From: Marivirga lumbricoides
Lineage (GTDB): Bacteria; Bacteroidota; Bacteroidia; Cytophagales; Cyclobacteriaceae
Direction of reading: 5' to 3'
Assembly: GCF_014636295.1 (NCBI RefSeq)
Contig: NZ_BMEC01000012.1
Span: 62,001 to 126,000 of the forward strand
DNA length: 64,000 bases
The translations under genes and the position numbers were made by a program. This document shows, one piece after another, positions 35,789-45,500 of this stretch; within the stretch, counting starts at the first letter, position 1, and each line of letters begins with the position of its first letter. The notes beneath the pieces were generated by a model, which was not told the DNA's origin, searched no databases, and saw nothing but the letters and a program-made list of their open reading frames with translations.

Positions 35789-37573
35789 ATGTGTGGAATA
35801 GGCGGCATATTATTTTCAAAAGACTCAGATGAGCCATTGCTTAAAAGGGTTAAGCAAATAGAGCAGGCACAATTACATCGTGGGCCGGATGACAGGCAAA
35901 CTGCAGTACATCAAAACCATGCCTTTTGCCATCAGAGACTGGCACTGCTGGATGAGAAAGGAGGAAAACAACCTTTTTATGATGCTTCAGAGAGATATTT
36001 GATTGTTTATAATGGAGAGATCTACAATTATGAAGACTTACGTAAAGAATTATCAAATGCTTATCAATTTATTACCAGGTCTGATACAGAAGTAGTTCTT
36101 GCAGCTTACCTTGTGTGGGGAGAAGATTGTTTGAACAGGTTTATAGGAATGTTTTCCTTTCTAATTTGGGACACACACACCGAAACTGCTTTTGCTGCGG
36201 TAGACCCACTCAGTGTTAAGCCTTTTGTTTACTATCAGGCAGGAGAAGAATTTGTTTTTGCTTCGGAAGTGAAAGGAATACTTGCCAGTTTGGATAGAAA
36301 GCCTTCAATCTGTATTGAAGCTCTGACGGAATATGTGGTTGCACCTATGCTCAGTGGGGTGGAAAACACTATTTACAGGGGCATTGCTATTCTTCAAGGA
36401 GGCGAAAAACTTCATATCTCTAAAGATAAAGTAGTTAGAAGCAGCTACTACAATTTTACACAAAGACAGGGGGCTTCAACCCGCGAACAATTCATCAGGT
36501 ATCTTGGCTATAATCTTGAAGAAAGTATCAAAATGGCTTTAAAAGCTGACTTTCCTGTAGCGAGTTTCTTCAGTGGCGGATTGGATTCCTCAATACTTAG
36601 TGCTCTCGCTCTCAGAAACAAAACTGCGGGTCATCGTGCTTTTACTGTTAAGTTTCAGGACCATGAAAAAATCATTTTTAGTAAAAGCAGTATTGTCAAC
36701 TCTGATGATTTTCCATATGCTAAGCAATTAGCAGAAGATTTAAAGCTGCCAATGCAAGCTGTTACTATGACTAACAAAAGTATTCTAAGTGCATTAAATA
36801 ATTTAGCAATTATCAACGACAGAATTCCTGCCTGGGAGCAGGAATTCTCGCAACACTTTCTTTCGCAAGCCGCTTCAAAAGATTTTAAAGCTGTACTGGT
36901 GGGCGATGCTGCAGATGAAACCAATTATGGTTATTTCTTCCTGCTTAATCCACAAGTAAATCATAGTCCTTCAGGTTTGCTACAAAGGTTCGGAGGGGAG
37001 CAACGTGCCAGCTTGCTATCCAAAAAAATCCAAAAAGAAATTCATCCTACTGCTTTTCTGAATAAAAAATATACTCAGCTGGTAGAAAGAAACGGCTTTA
37101 GTTTTAGCGGCAATCAGCAGGATAAAATATTAGCCATGAGCTGTCTGATTTATAAACGCTGGCTGGGTAGGTTGCTCCACAATGGTGATATTCATTCGAT
37201 GAATTTCGGCCTGGAGGCAAGGGTACCTTTTGCAAATAAAAACTTGCTGGAAGTGGTAAGCCATATAGGCCCTGAAATGGGATTTAAAAATGAAAATGAG
37301 AAATATTTATTAAGAATGGTTGCTAAAAACTGGCTGCCCGATTATATCACCAACCGAAAGAAATCTGCCCTACCGAGAGATCCAAGGCTGGGAGCAAAGT
37401 ATCAGGCTGTACTTAAAAGCTTGCTTCTGCAAATGGATGATTTTGTAGAAGATTATCTCAATTTAAATACTTTAAGTGCACTTTGTGAATTAAAAACCAT
37501 TGAAGAAAACGACAGAATGATGCTTTTTAACATGATTTGCTTATTAAAAAGAGTACAACATGATGCAGAATAA
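35789..37573 (+). CDS. Asparagine synthetase-type (glutamine-hydrolysing) amidotransferase
   Basis: The 594-residue protein has the N-terminal nucleophile Cys2 (MCGIGGILF), glutaminase blocks (HRGPDDRQT, YNGEIYNYEDL, RSDTEVVLAAY) and the ATP pyrophosphatase loop FFSGGLDSSILSAL near residue 262, followed by GDAADETNYGY and the C-terminal LEARVPFANK block. It therefore should adenylate a carboxylate and amidate it with ammonia from glutamine. GDAADE replaces the usual GxGADE, and the substrate may not be aspartate; family members in natural-product clusters amidate other acids. Starts 2 bp after the NadM-like gene. Confidence 0.88.
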   Translation: MCGIGGILFSKDSDEPLLKRVKQIEQAQLHRGPDDRQTAVHQNHAFCHQRLALLDEKGGKQPFYDASERYLIVYNGEIYNYEDLRKELSNAYQFITRSDTEVVLAAYLVWGEDCLNRFIGMFSFLIWDTHTETAFAAVDPLSVKPFVYYQAGEEFVFASEVKGILASLDRKPSICIEALTEYVVAPMLSGVENTIYRGIAILQGGEKLHISKDKVVRSSYYNFTQRQGASTREQFIRYLGYNLEESIKMALKADFPVASFFSGGLDSSILSALALRNKTAGHRAFTVKFQDHEKIIFSKSSIVNSDDFPYAKQLAEDLKLPMQAVTMTNKSILSALNNLAIINDRIPAWEQEFSQHFLSQAASKDFKAVLVGDAADETNYGYFFLLNPQVNHSPSGLLQRFGGEQRASLLSKKIQKEIHPTAFLNKKYTQLVERNGFSFSGNQQDKILAMSCLIYKRWLGRLLHNGDIHSMNFGLEARVPFANKNLLEVVSHIGPEMGFKNENEKYLLRMVAKNWLPDYITNRKKSALPRDPRLGAKYQAVLKSLLLQMDDFVEDYLNLNTLSALCELKTIEENDRMMLFNMICLLKRVQHDAE

Positions 37574-38816
37574 TAAAAGGATACTTTTTGTGACCATCCC
37601 TGAAAAAGGACATATAAATCCCATGATCGGTGTGGCACAGGCGTTACAGAAGTATGGGTGCAATTTAGCTTTCTTTGCAGTGGCCGATATCAGCGAACAA
37701 ATCAAAAAAGCAGGTCTTGATATTCCTGTATACTTTGATAAGCACCCTAAATCAGATAAAGAAGCTTTCTTAACCAGGGGAAAAGCCTTTGCAGAGAAAA
37801 TTAAGAACAAAGAATGGATGCAGCAGTGGATTAAAACTTTATTGATAGATGCTGTACCTGAGCAAATCCCTGTTTTAGAGAAGGTAATTGATGATTTTCA
37901 ACCGACTCTGATTGTTACCGACCCGATGATGTATGCCGCTGCTTTAGTGGCAGAAAGTAAAAAAATTCCCTGGGCAGGTATTTCCTCCTCTCTTAATCCT
38001 ATTACTCCTGACAATTGGAGCTGCGAGCTGACTGAAACACTTACTTTATACCAAAAAGAAAGGGAACAACTATTTCAAAAATCTGCTCAAACTCCACATT
38101 TTAAAATAAGCGATTTGATTTCACCCTGGCTCAATATTGTATTTTCCACTGAAGCTTATATCCCTCGCTGGTTGAGCCAAAATGATTTCTCTTTTTATGT
38201 GGGAACTTCTTTCAATGAAAAGAATAGAGGAGATGAGCAGGATTTCCCTTTTCACCTGCTAAAACCGAATTGTAAAAAAGTTTATATGTCACTGGGAAGC
38301 CAGGTTTATTATCATCCGCATCTGTTTAAAGCCGTTCAGGAAGCTTTGATGGACACAGAGGTGCAACTCATTTTTGCGGTGAATGAGTTAATGAATACCG
38401 ACTTCATCCATGAACTAAATGAGAATGTAATTGCAGTTACTTATGCTCCCCAACTAGAATTACTTCCTCATATTGACTTAATGATCAGCCATGGAGGTGC
38501 TAACTCTGTAATGGAATGTCTGGCACATGGGAAACCAATTGCCCTCTTCCCACTCTGTAATGACCAGTTTTTGCAGGCCAGGTTTATACAAGAGGCAAAA
38601 GTAGGAAAGGTTTTGGATACTGAAACTCCTGATGTAAAAACCTATAAAAAACAGTTACTACTACTTTTAAATGAGGATACGGCTGAAGTTAAAAATGCCA
38701 GAATAATCGGAAAATCGTTTGCCCAACATAATGGGCCCGAAGAAGCAGCTCAATTGATTCTTGAACTAGCTAAGCATAAAAAACCATTAAAACCTGAACT
38801 TCCTCTTGAAAAATAA
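37560..38816 (+). CDS. GT1-family (MGT/UGT-like) glycosyltransferase
   Basis: The 418-residue GT-B enzyme begins ILFVTIPEKGHINPMIGVAQAL, the acceptor-domain start with catalytic His at about residue 22. It carries the donor-binding signature YAPQLELLPHIDLMISHGG, with SVMECLAHGKPIALFPLCNDQ following, at about residues 294-335. This group moves sugars from NDP-sugars to small hydrophobic or aromatic hydroxyl acceptors such as macrolides and phenols. An aromatic acceptor fits the chorismatase in the operon. It overlaps the asparagine synthetase gene by 14 bp. Confidence 0.9.
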   Translation: MMQNNKRILFVTIPEKGHINPMIGVAQALQKYGCNLAFFAVADISEQIKKAGLDIPVYFDKHPKSDKEAFLTRGKAFAEKIKNKEWMQQWIKTLLIDAVPEQIPVLEKVIDDFQPTLIVTDPMMYAAALVAESKKIPWAGISSSLNPITPDNWSCELTETLTLYQKEREQLFQKSAQTPHFKISDLISPWLNIVFSTEAYIPRWLSQNDFSFYVGTSFNEKNRGDEQDFPFHLLKPNCKKVYMSLGSQVYYHPHLFKAVQEALMDTEVQLIFAVNELMNTDFIHELNENVIAVTYAPQLELLPHIDLMISHGGANSVMECLAHGKPIALFPLCNDQFLQARFIQEAKVGKVLDTETPDVKTYKKQLLLLLNEDTAEVKNARIIGKSFAQHNGPEEAAQLILELAKHKKPLKPELPLEK

Positions 38817-39672
38817 ATATCTCATTATATCGCCCCACTTAGATGATGCTGTTTTAAGCTGTGGTGCTTCAATGGCTCAATGGAAGGAAGAAGGAGCAGA
38901 AGTACTAGTGGCCAGTATTTTCAGTTCGTGTGCAGAATACAATGAAAAGATGAATGCTGTTTATCAAAATAGAAGAAAGCAGGATATTGAAGCATTATCT
39001 TTTTTAGGTGTTAAAGCTATTCATCTTGACTTTACGGATGCCCCGTTTCGCAACGGCAATTATCATAGTTTCTCAACTATTTTGTTTAATCATAATGCCG
39101 AAGATAAAGAGTTGGAAAAATCGATCGCATTAGCCATATCAAAACTTCTACATGAAATAAAACCTAATCAGGTCTGTTTCCCACTTGGGGTGGGCGGTCA
39201 TATTGATCATCATTTGGTACATAAAAGCAGCTACCATACTGATTTTGAGGCTTTAAAAATCCAATTTTACGAGGAATTGCCCTATGCATTAGTACCAGGC
39301 TGGACAGAAATAAGGCTACAAAAATTAGGCTATGCATATGAATTATACCCTTTACTAAACCTGCCATCTAGCCTTTTGGATATTAAGCTGCCTTTTGTCC
39401 ATAATTACACCATGGATGAGATCGACAAAAAAGCCAGTAACCTTCTATATCTGGAGGAATTGAATTCATTGAAGACTGAGAAGGTTATTACCAGCAAACT
39501 CACTAGAGAGAAATCCTATTTCGACAAGCACTTTTTTAAGAAGAAATGTGAAGCGATTCTGTACTACCAAACAGAGTGGCCAAGCTTATTTGGTGATGCT
39601 AAAAATATTAAAACAATACTAAACCCCGATTCCGGAGAAGCTTACTCAGAATCGTTTTGGAAGAAAAACTGA
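38806..39672 (+). CDS. PIG-L family N-deacetylase
   Basis: The only in-frame start is TTG at 38806, overlapping the glycosyltransferase by 11 bp; it begins just before the conserved SPHLDDAVLSCG (zinc and catalytic residues HxDD). The second zinc motif is HIDHHLVH at about residues 137-144. The 288-residue enzyme should hydrolyse an N-acetyl group, as in mycothiol, bacillithiol, GPI or butirosin-type pathways. Directly downstream of a GT1 gene, a transfer-then-deacetylate pair acting on N-acetylglucosamine is the simplest reading (inference). Confidence 0.88.
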   Translation: MKNKYLIISPHLDDAVLSCGASMAQWKEEGAEVLVASIFSSCAEYNEKMNAVYQNRRKQDIEALSFLGVKAIHLDFTDAPFRNGNYHSFSTILFNHNAEDKELEKSIALAISKLLHEIKPNQVCFPLGVGGHIDHHLVHKSSYHTDFEALKIQFYEELPYALVPGWTEIRLQKLGYAYELYPLLNLPSSLLDIKLPFVHNYTMDEIDKKASNLLYLEELNSLKTEKVITSKLTREKSYFDKHFFKKKCEAILYYQTEWPSLFGDAKNIKTILNPDSGEAYSESFWKKN

Positions 39673-39676
39673 CACT

Positions 39677-41440
39677 ATGGAATTTATTACAAAATCATCA
39701 GAATCAATAGAAGATACCCCTTTGAAAGTACTCCGCCAGACTCGTTCCTCTGAAAGTGATCTGGTAGATAGTTGGCTGAGCGAAACAGAAGAGGTCGAAT
39801 CAGCAAAGCATGGAGTGGTAGATTTAAAAATATCACCTAATGGCTTATTTGGTGAAGTGGAAGTAAACCTTAGTCAAGATCTGGAACATCATACTTTTTC
39901 GGCTTACGAAGCCATTTTTAATGCTTTACACAATTTTCCTGACTACCAACTATTAAGAATCTGGAATTATGTACCTCAGATTTTGGCAGCTTCTGAAAAC
40001 CCGGACTTCAAAAATAATTATGAAGCATTTAATAGCGGGAGGTTTAAGGCTTTTAAAAAGTACTTCGGCCCACAGTTCAACACCTCAATGATGCCTTCTG
40101 CAAGTGCGGTAGGCAGCCATTCAAACTGCCTCCGAATTGAGTTTTTAGCAGTAAAAAGTGAAATAACTTTTCTGGAAAATAAAGAACAGACTGCGGCCAG
40201 AAATTATTCGGAAAAATACGGTCAGCGCCCTCCACTTTTTAGCCGGGGTGCCATTTATAAAAACCTGCAACAGACTTTACTCATTTCATCAGGTACAGCA
40301 AGTGTTGTGGGAGAAGATTCTATCTATTCTGACCTGTATGATCAGTTAAATCAAAGCATTCTCAACCTCCGCATTTTAGGAAGCCAGTTTAACTTAAAAC
40401 GTTATGCTATTGATTATGGGTTTGCGCTGGAAGATGCTGTTTTGCTCCGTACCTACTACAAAAATAAGGAAGATGAAGACTTCTTACGAAAGTATTTAAA
40501 GAAACTCGTTTCTCCTGATTGTAAGCTCTCCTTTATGCAAGCTGATATTTGCAGAGATGAACTTTTGGTAGAGATTGAAGCCATCTTTGTAAAAAAGGGG
40601 GAGTTTGAGCAAAATGGAAAGGAAAAATATACCTTAAATGATGTGGGTAAAATCAGAACAGAATCATTTGAGCTGCACATAGCCGAGCATTGTAACCTCC
40701 GTTGCCGGGACTGTTGCAATATTTCTCCACTCAACCCGCAAAAATTTATGTCAGTGGCAGAGATTGAAGAAATATGCAAATTTTTAAAAGACACCATTCA
40801 GCCTGACCTCTTTAAAATAGCAGGAGGAGAACCCACTTTGCACCCGAAGATAGATGAGATTATCAGGGTTATTAAGCATTATGAGATAGCATCTCAAATC
40901 AGGGTGGTTTCAAATGGTTTATTAGTGCATAGGATGTCCGAATACTTTTGGCAGGAAATTGATCAGTTGACCATTTCCAACTACAAAAGTGCTCCAGTGA
41001 AGCAAAGAAGTCTGGATTTAATCAAAGAGAAAGCCAAGCAATATGGTTTTGTTACCAATGTTAAGTATGTAGAGCAGTTCAATGAAATTTTCGTGAAAGA
41101 ACCTTTTAGCGACCCTACAGAAATTCAGCGCATTTATGACGATTGCTGGATGCGCCACAGATGCCACATTATCCGCAATGGACGCTTTTACAAATGCACC
41201 CGCGCAGCCTATATGGATGACTATTTAGGTATACTTAAAATCGATCCGCAATTAGAGCATTCTACCTATTCTGAAGCTGATGGACTTGACATTACAGCAC
41301 CTGATTTTAAAGAGAAAGCTCTTCATTATCTCAATAATAAAAAACCATTAGCCTCCTGCCGCTATTGTTTAGGTGTTTCCGGCAGTTTGCGAGATAATGT
41401 GCAATTGAGTAAAAAGGAGATTAAGGAGATGGTGGAGTGA
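39677..41440 (+). CDS. Fusion of FkbO/Hyg5-type chorismatase and radical SAM enzyme
   Basis: The 587-residue protein has two enzyme halves. Residues about 45-315 match chorismatases: ALHNFPDYQLLRIWNY, GRFKAFKKYFG, ASAVGSHSNCLRIEFLA, ENKEQTAARNYSEKYGQRPP, SSGTASVVGEDSIY, and QADICRDELLVEIEAIF with the expected catalytic Glu around 299-301. Residues about 330-587 are a radical SAM domain with Cys339-x3-Cys343-x2-Cys346 (HCNLRCRDCC), AGGEPTLHP, and a C-terminal Cys-rich part (CWMRHRC, CTRA, CRYCLG) typical of an auxiliary iron-sulfur cluster. The first half would hydrolyse chorismate to a (dihydro)hydroxybenzoate; the second would act on it or on its derivative. Last gene of the operon. Confidence 0.8.
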   Translation: MEFITKSSESIEDTPLKVLRQTRSSESDLVDSWLSETEEVESAKHGVVDLKISPNGLFGEVEVNLSQDLEHHTFSAYEAIFNALHNFPDYQLLRIWNYVPQILAASENPDFKNNYEAFNSGRFKAFKKYFGPQFNTSMMPSASAVGSHSNCLRIEFLAVKSEITFLENKEQTAARNYSEKYGQRPPLFSRGAIYKNLQQTLLISSGTASVVGEDSIYSDLYDQLNQSILNLRILGSQFNLKRYAIDYGFALEDAVLLRTYYKNKEDEDFLRKYLKKLVSPDCKLSFMQADICRDELLVEIEAIFVKKGEFEQNGKEKYTLNDVGKIRTESFELHIAEHCNLRCRDCCNISPLNPQKFMSVAEIEEICKFLKDTIQPDLFKIAGGEPTLHPKIDEIIRVIKHYEIASQIRVVSNGLLVHRMSEYFWQEIDQLTISNYKSAPVKQRSLDLIKEKAKQYGFVTNVKYVEQFNEIFVKEPFSDPTEIQRIYDDCWMRHRCHIIRNGRFYKCTRAAYMDDYLGILKIDPQLEHSTYSEADGLDITAPDFKEKALHYLNNKKPLASCRYCLGVSGSLRDNVQLSKKEIKEMVE

Positions 41441-41458
41441 GGGAGTAAGTCTGAGAAA

Positions 41459-41481
41459 AGGTTCTGTGAGCCACAGAACCT
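41459..41481. terminator. Perfect hairpin after the biosynthetic operon
   Basis: AGGTTCTGTG and CACAGAACCT form a perfect 10-bp stem with a 3-nt loop, 18 bp after the last stop. No T-run follows on either strand, so it is either a weak terminator or an RNA-stabilising stem. A second small stem (AGGCTTT/AAAGCCT) lies at 41565-41580. Confidence 0.5.
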
Positions 41482-41645
41482 GGGGATAATGTACTTTACA
41501 CCATACAAAAATTTGCTAAGCAATGCCATTTATAATTCACGTTTGCACCGCGAATTTCTGAAATAGGCTTTGTAAAGCCTTAAAGTATTAATTACGATTG
41601 AAATACCTTTTATTAAAGCAGTTTAAAAGCAGTTCTTGATACACC

Positions 41646-42539
41646 TCACCTCCTATTCCACCTGTACCTGATATTAATTTCATGGTTATTAAAACTTAAA
41701 TTTTTTGCATGCTTACCCAACATCATTTCGTAAACATAGGCTAGTTTAAATCCATTAAGAAAAGGAAAACCAATCATAAAGTTCATCCTTGAAACTGATC
41801 TATAGCCAGCTCCAATCATTAACTTCTCCTTAAATTCAAGCATTAAATGACCATCCAGTTGCACAGGTGCTCCTTGTACATACTTGATAAGAGAGTTCAC
41901 CTGTACCTTAGTAAAATGACCTGTAAATATTTCATAGCCTGCATTCATCAAAAGATGCATATCCTTATTCAGGTTTTTTCTTTCCCAGCCTGTTAATACT
42001 TCAGGCACAGATAAGCCCGCAAAAAATCTATCCTTGCTATAATAAACTCCCACCCCAAAGCTTGGAGAAACAAAATTCACATTCTTCTCAAAATTAGGAT
42101 CATTATCTATATTCAAGCTCGAAAGCCTTTCATTATAGAAGGCAGCACCTGCCCTGATTCCAAATGACAATACATGCGGATGATAGCCCCACGAAGTGTA
42201 AGCATTGCGGTTTTTTGAAATTAGTTTATAGGAGTAGCTTCCATAAATTCCATTAGTATTTGAAACACCAATCCTATCGCTATAAGCATTAGCTCCAAAT
42301 GCTACATTTGGATGCAAAGCTTGCCCATGAGCTGAAAAAGCCATAGACATTGGCGCTCCCTCCACATTATTCAAATTTCCTTTAGCCATGAAATTGAATA
42401 CAGGATCTACAGCAAAGCCGGCATAAGCAGGGTTAATGGAAAAGGGATCAAACAGGTAATTATAGCTGGCAGGTAATTGCTGAGCCTGAATTTTAATAGT
42501 AATTAGTAAAACGGATAGTGTTAGTAAAATTCTTCTCAT
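41646..42539 (-). CDS. PorP/SprF-family outer-membrane protein
   Basis: The ATG at 42539 begins a signal peptide ending KIQAQ and gives 297 residues. The mature start LPASYNYLFDPFSINPAYAG is the PorP/SprF signature, followed by a barrel pattern (SYSYKLIS, SFGIRAGAAFYNERL, SFGVGVYYSKDRFFAGLSVPEVL). SprF-type proteins are needed to export and hold their cognate type B sorting-domain protein at the surface. It lies 40 bp after the large type B surface protein, exactly the SprB-SprF arrangement. Confidence 0.92.
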   Translation of the reverse strand: MRRILLTLSVLLITIKIQAQQLPASYNYLFDPFSINPAYAGFAVDPVFNFMAKGNLNNVEGAPMSMAFSAHGQALHPNVAFGANAYSDRIGVSNTNGIYGSYSYKLISKNRNAYTSWGYHPHVLSFGIRAGAAFYNERLSSLNIDNDPNFEKNVNFVSPSFGVGVYYSKDRFFAGLSVPEVLTGWERKNLNKDMHLLMNAGYEIFTGHFTKVQVNSLIKYVQGAPVQLDGHLMLEFKEKLMIGAGYRSVSRMNFMIGFPFLNGFKLAYVYEMMLGKHAKNLSFNNHEINIRYRWNRR

Positions 42540-42579
42540 GATTTCTCTTTTTTGAATATTAGTCTCCATTACTCCACTC

Positions 42580-45500
42580 CTATTTCTTTAAAACAATGAA
42601 GCCTTTTATAGGCTCTTCTTCAGGATCTAACTGAATATAATAGTAGTAAGTACCTTCAGGGAGTTCACCTGCACCCATTTTAATATTTCTGTTGGCAAGG
42701 CCACTAAAGCTACGGGATGTGTTATTGTAGCTTTTTATAGAAAAAATGATGTTACCCCACCTGTTATGAACAATTACCTCATTATTCGGATAATTTTCTA
42801 TACCGGCTATTACCCAGGTATCGTTAATACCATCATAATCCGGTGAAAATCCTTTTGGGATAACAATTCTTTCTACTTCAATAGTAATATCATCTTCCGT
42901 TACGCAGCCAGAAGTATCGGTAAATGTTACAGTATACGTGGTACTTTTTTCTGGTGAAGCTACAGGATTTGGAATATCGGAGTTACTGAGACCTACATCC
43001 GGTGACCAGCTATAGGTACCTTCCTGTGAGGCAAAGGCATCCAACTGATGACTTTCACCAATAGAAATTCTGGCATCAGCACCTGCATCTACCTCCGGAA
43101 AGAGACTTGCTGGAACTTTCAGATTAAATTTACAGGTACTTAGTTGTCCGTTATTGTCTTCCACAGTAACTGCGGCCACGGTATTTTCAAGTATCACCGT
43201 TCCTGCTTCCGGACTTTGAGTTATCATGCTGATTTCTGCACAGTCACTTTCAGCCGCTATTAATTCAGTAAAATCAGGCACTACTACTTCGCAATTTTCA
43301 GCAGCGGTCAACTCCTGATCGGGTAAACAGGCAAAATCAGGAGCTTCTCCTCCAGATGTTTTAAGTAAGAAACTACATTCCGAGCTATTTCCAGAAGCAT
43401 CTGTTACTGATATGGTGATAGTAGTTTCTCCTGTAAATTCAGTTCCTGCTTCAGGAGTTTGACTCAATACAGGGTTTTCATCCCGGTTATCTGAAACTGT
43501 TATTTCTCCCAGAAAATCCGGTACCTCTGTCACTGCACAGTCGACTTGCTGATCCGGCAGACAAGAAATTTCAGGAGCTTCAATGTCTGGATTATTTGTA
43601 ACTTCAAAAGTACAGGTTTGGGTATTTCCGCTGGCATCTGTAGCAGTTAAGGTGACAATCATATCAGTAGTAAATACTGTACCCGCTACTGGTGACTGCG
43701 TAATAACAGGAGCATTATCACAATCATCGGTGACTGTAGAGTTTGTATAATCAGGAAGGCTTTCCCCGGGAACTAAACTTTGCTCTGCCGGGCAGGTGAT
43801 AGATGGCGCCTTGGTATCTTCTTCCCGAATCACTGTAAAAGTACAGGTATTAGTATTTCCCGCACCATCTTTGGCTGTCATAGTAATGGTCATTCCATCA
43901 GTAAAAGGGCTTCCGGATGCTGGTGTTTGAGAAATAACAGGTTCGGGATCCATATTATCCGAGACACTTACCAAATCAGTATAATCAGGGATTTCTGTAA
44001 TGACACAAGACAAACTTTGATCTGTTGGACAGTCAATCTCAGGAGCTTCATTATCAATGGAAACTTCAACTGTAAAAGTGCAACTTTCAATATTTCCCTG
44101 TGCATCTTCTGCCGTAAGGGTTATTATTGTTTCTTCAGTAAATTCAGTCCCAATGGAAGGAGATTGACTAACAGCTACATTAGCATCACAATTATCACTC
44201 ACGGTGGCCAGAGATGTATAATTTGGCAAATTAGAACCGATTGTTAAGGATTGATTTTCAGGACAAGTGATTTCTGGTGATTCATCATCTTCCCCATCAG
44301 AAAGTGTAATTTCTTTAGTGAAAAAACAATCTGCAGATACTTCAACTCTTAGCCTATAAATTCCCTCTTGTAAATTTTCGAGTATAGCATCTTCTCCTAT
44401 TAACTCATCTTCCTCGTTATACCATTTAAAATCAACGTTAGGTATGGAAGAGCCCCCCTCCAAAACTGCATCTGAAGCCCCGGGACAGCTTACTTCTTGG
44501 CCAACAGAAATAGTTACTGCATTGGTCTCCTTACCGTAATCGTATATTATCCAATCAAAATCATCAATGATAGTCTGCCTGAATTCTTCCGCTTCGGGCG
44601 TGAATCTGGAATTACCTCCATGAAATACTAAACCATCTTGAAGGTTTAATTCCGACCATCCTTCTAAAGTGGCAGAATAATTACATAGTGAAAGACCACT
44701 ACCATTTAAAAACAGGCCGATGTTTTCCACCTTTGAAATATCCCAATTTCCAAGGTTCTGATCAAAAGCCGGTGAATCTTTGAAGGTGGAATACATATTT
44801 TCCACCTTACTGACCTCCCAGGCTCCAATATCCTGATTAAAATTGGTAGCTTCAGAAAACATAAAATACATAGTGGTGTTTTTACTAACATCCCACTCGC
44901 TTATATCCTGATTAAAATTTGAGGCATGTCTGAACATTTCATTCATTATGGTAACATTGCTTACATCCCAATCGGAAATATTAGAATTAAATGAAGAGGC
45001 ACCATAAAAAGCAGCTCTCATGGAGGTGACATTGCTAACCTGCCAATCATTTAAGTCCTGATTAAAACTGGAAGCAAATGAAAAAAGCGAGTTAAAATTG
45101 GTAACATTCGATACATCCCAGTCTCCAATATCGGTGTTAAATGAAGAGGCCTGATAGAACATATGATTCATATCAGTAACATTTGATAAATCGGGTACAT
45201 CATTAGCAGGAATAGTCAAATTAGTACAACCATTAAACATATCTTCCATTGATTGCCATTCTGCATCGCCCCATTGTTCTACTGTTAATAATTTTTCAGC
45301 ATCTGTATTATATGAATTAAAGAGAAAGTGTGTGATTGAATTAGGTAAATAAACTTTATATCGACCTGCAACTGGAAAAGTAATTATATTAGTTCCTGCC
45401 GCATCTTCAACAATCCCATTAACAGATGGATCATCTAATTTCTCCCAATGTATATCATAGGGGCCTCCAAAAGCAATCAACTGAATCTGGTCATCGTTAG

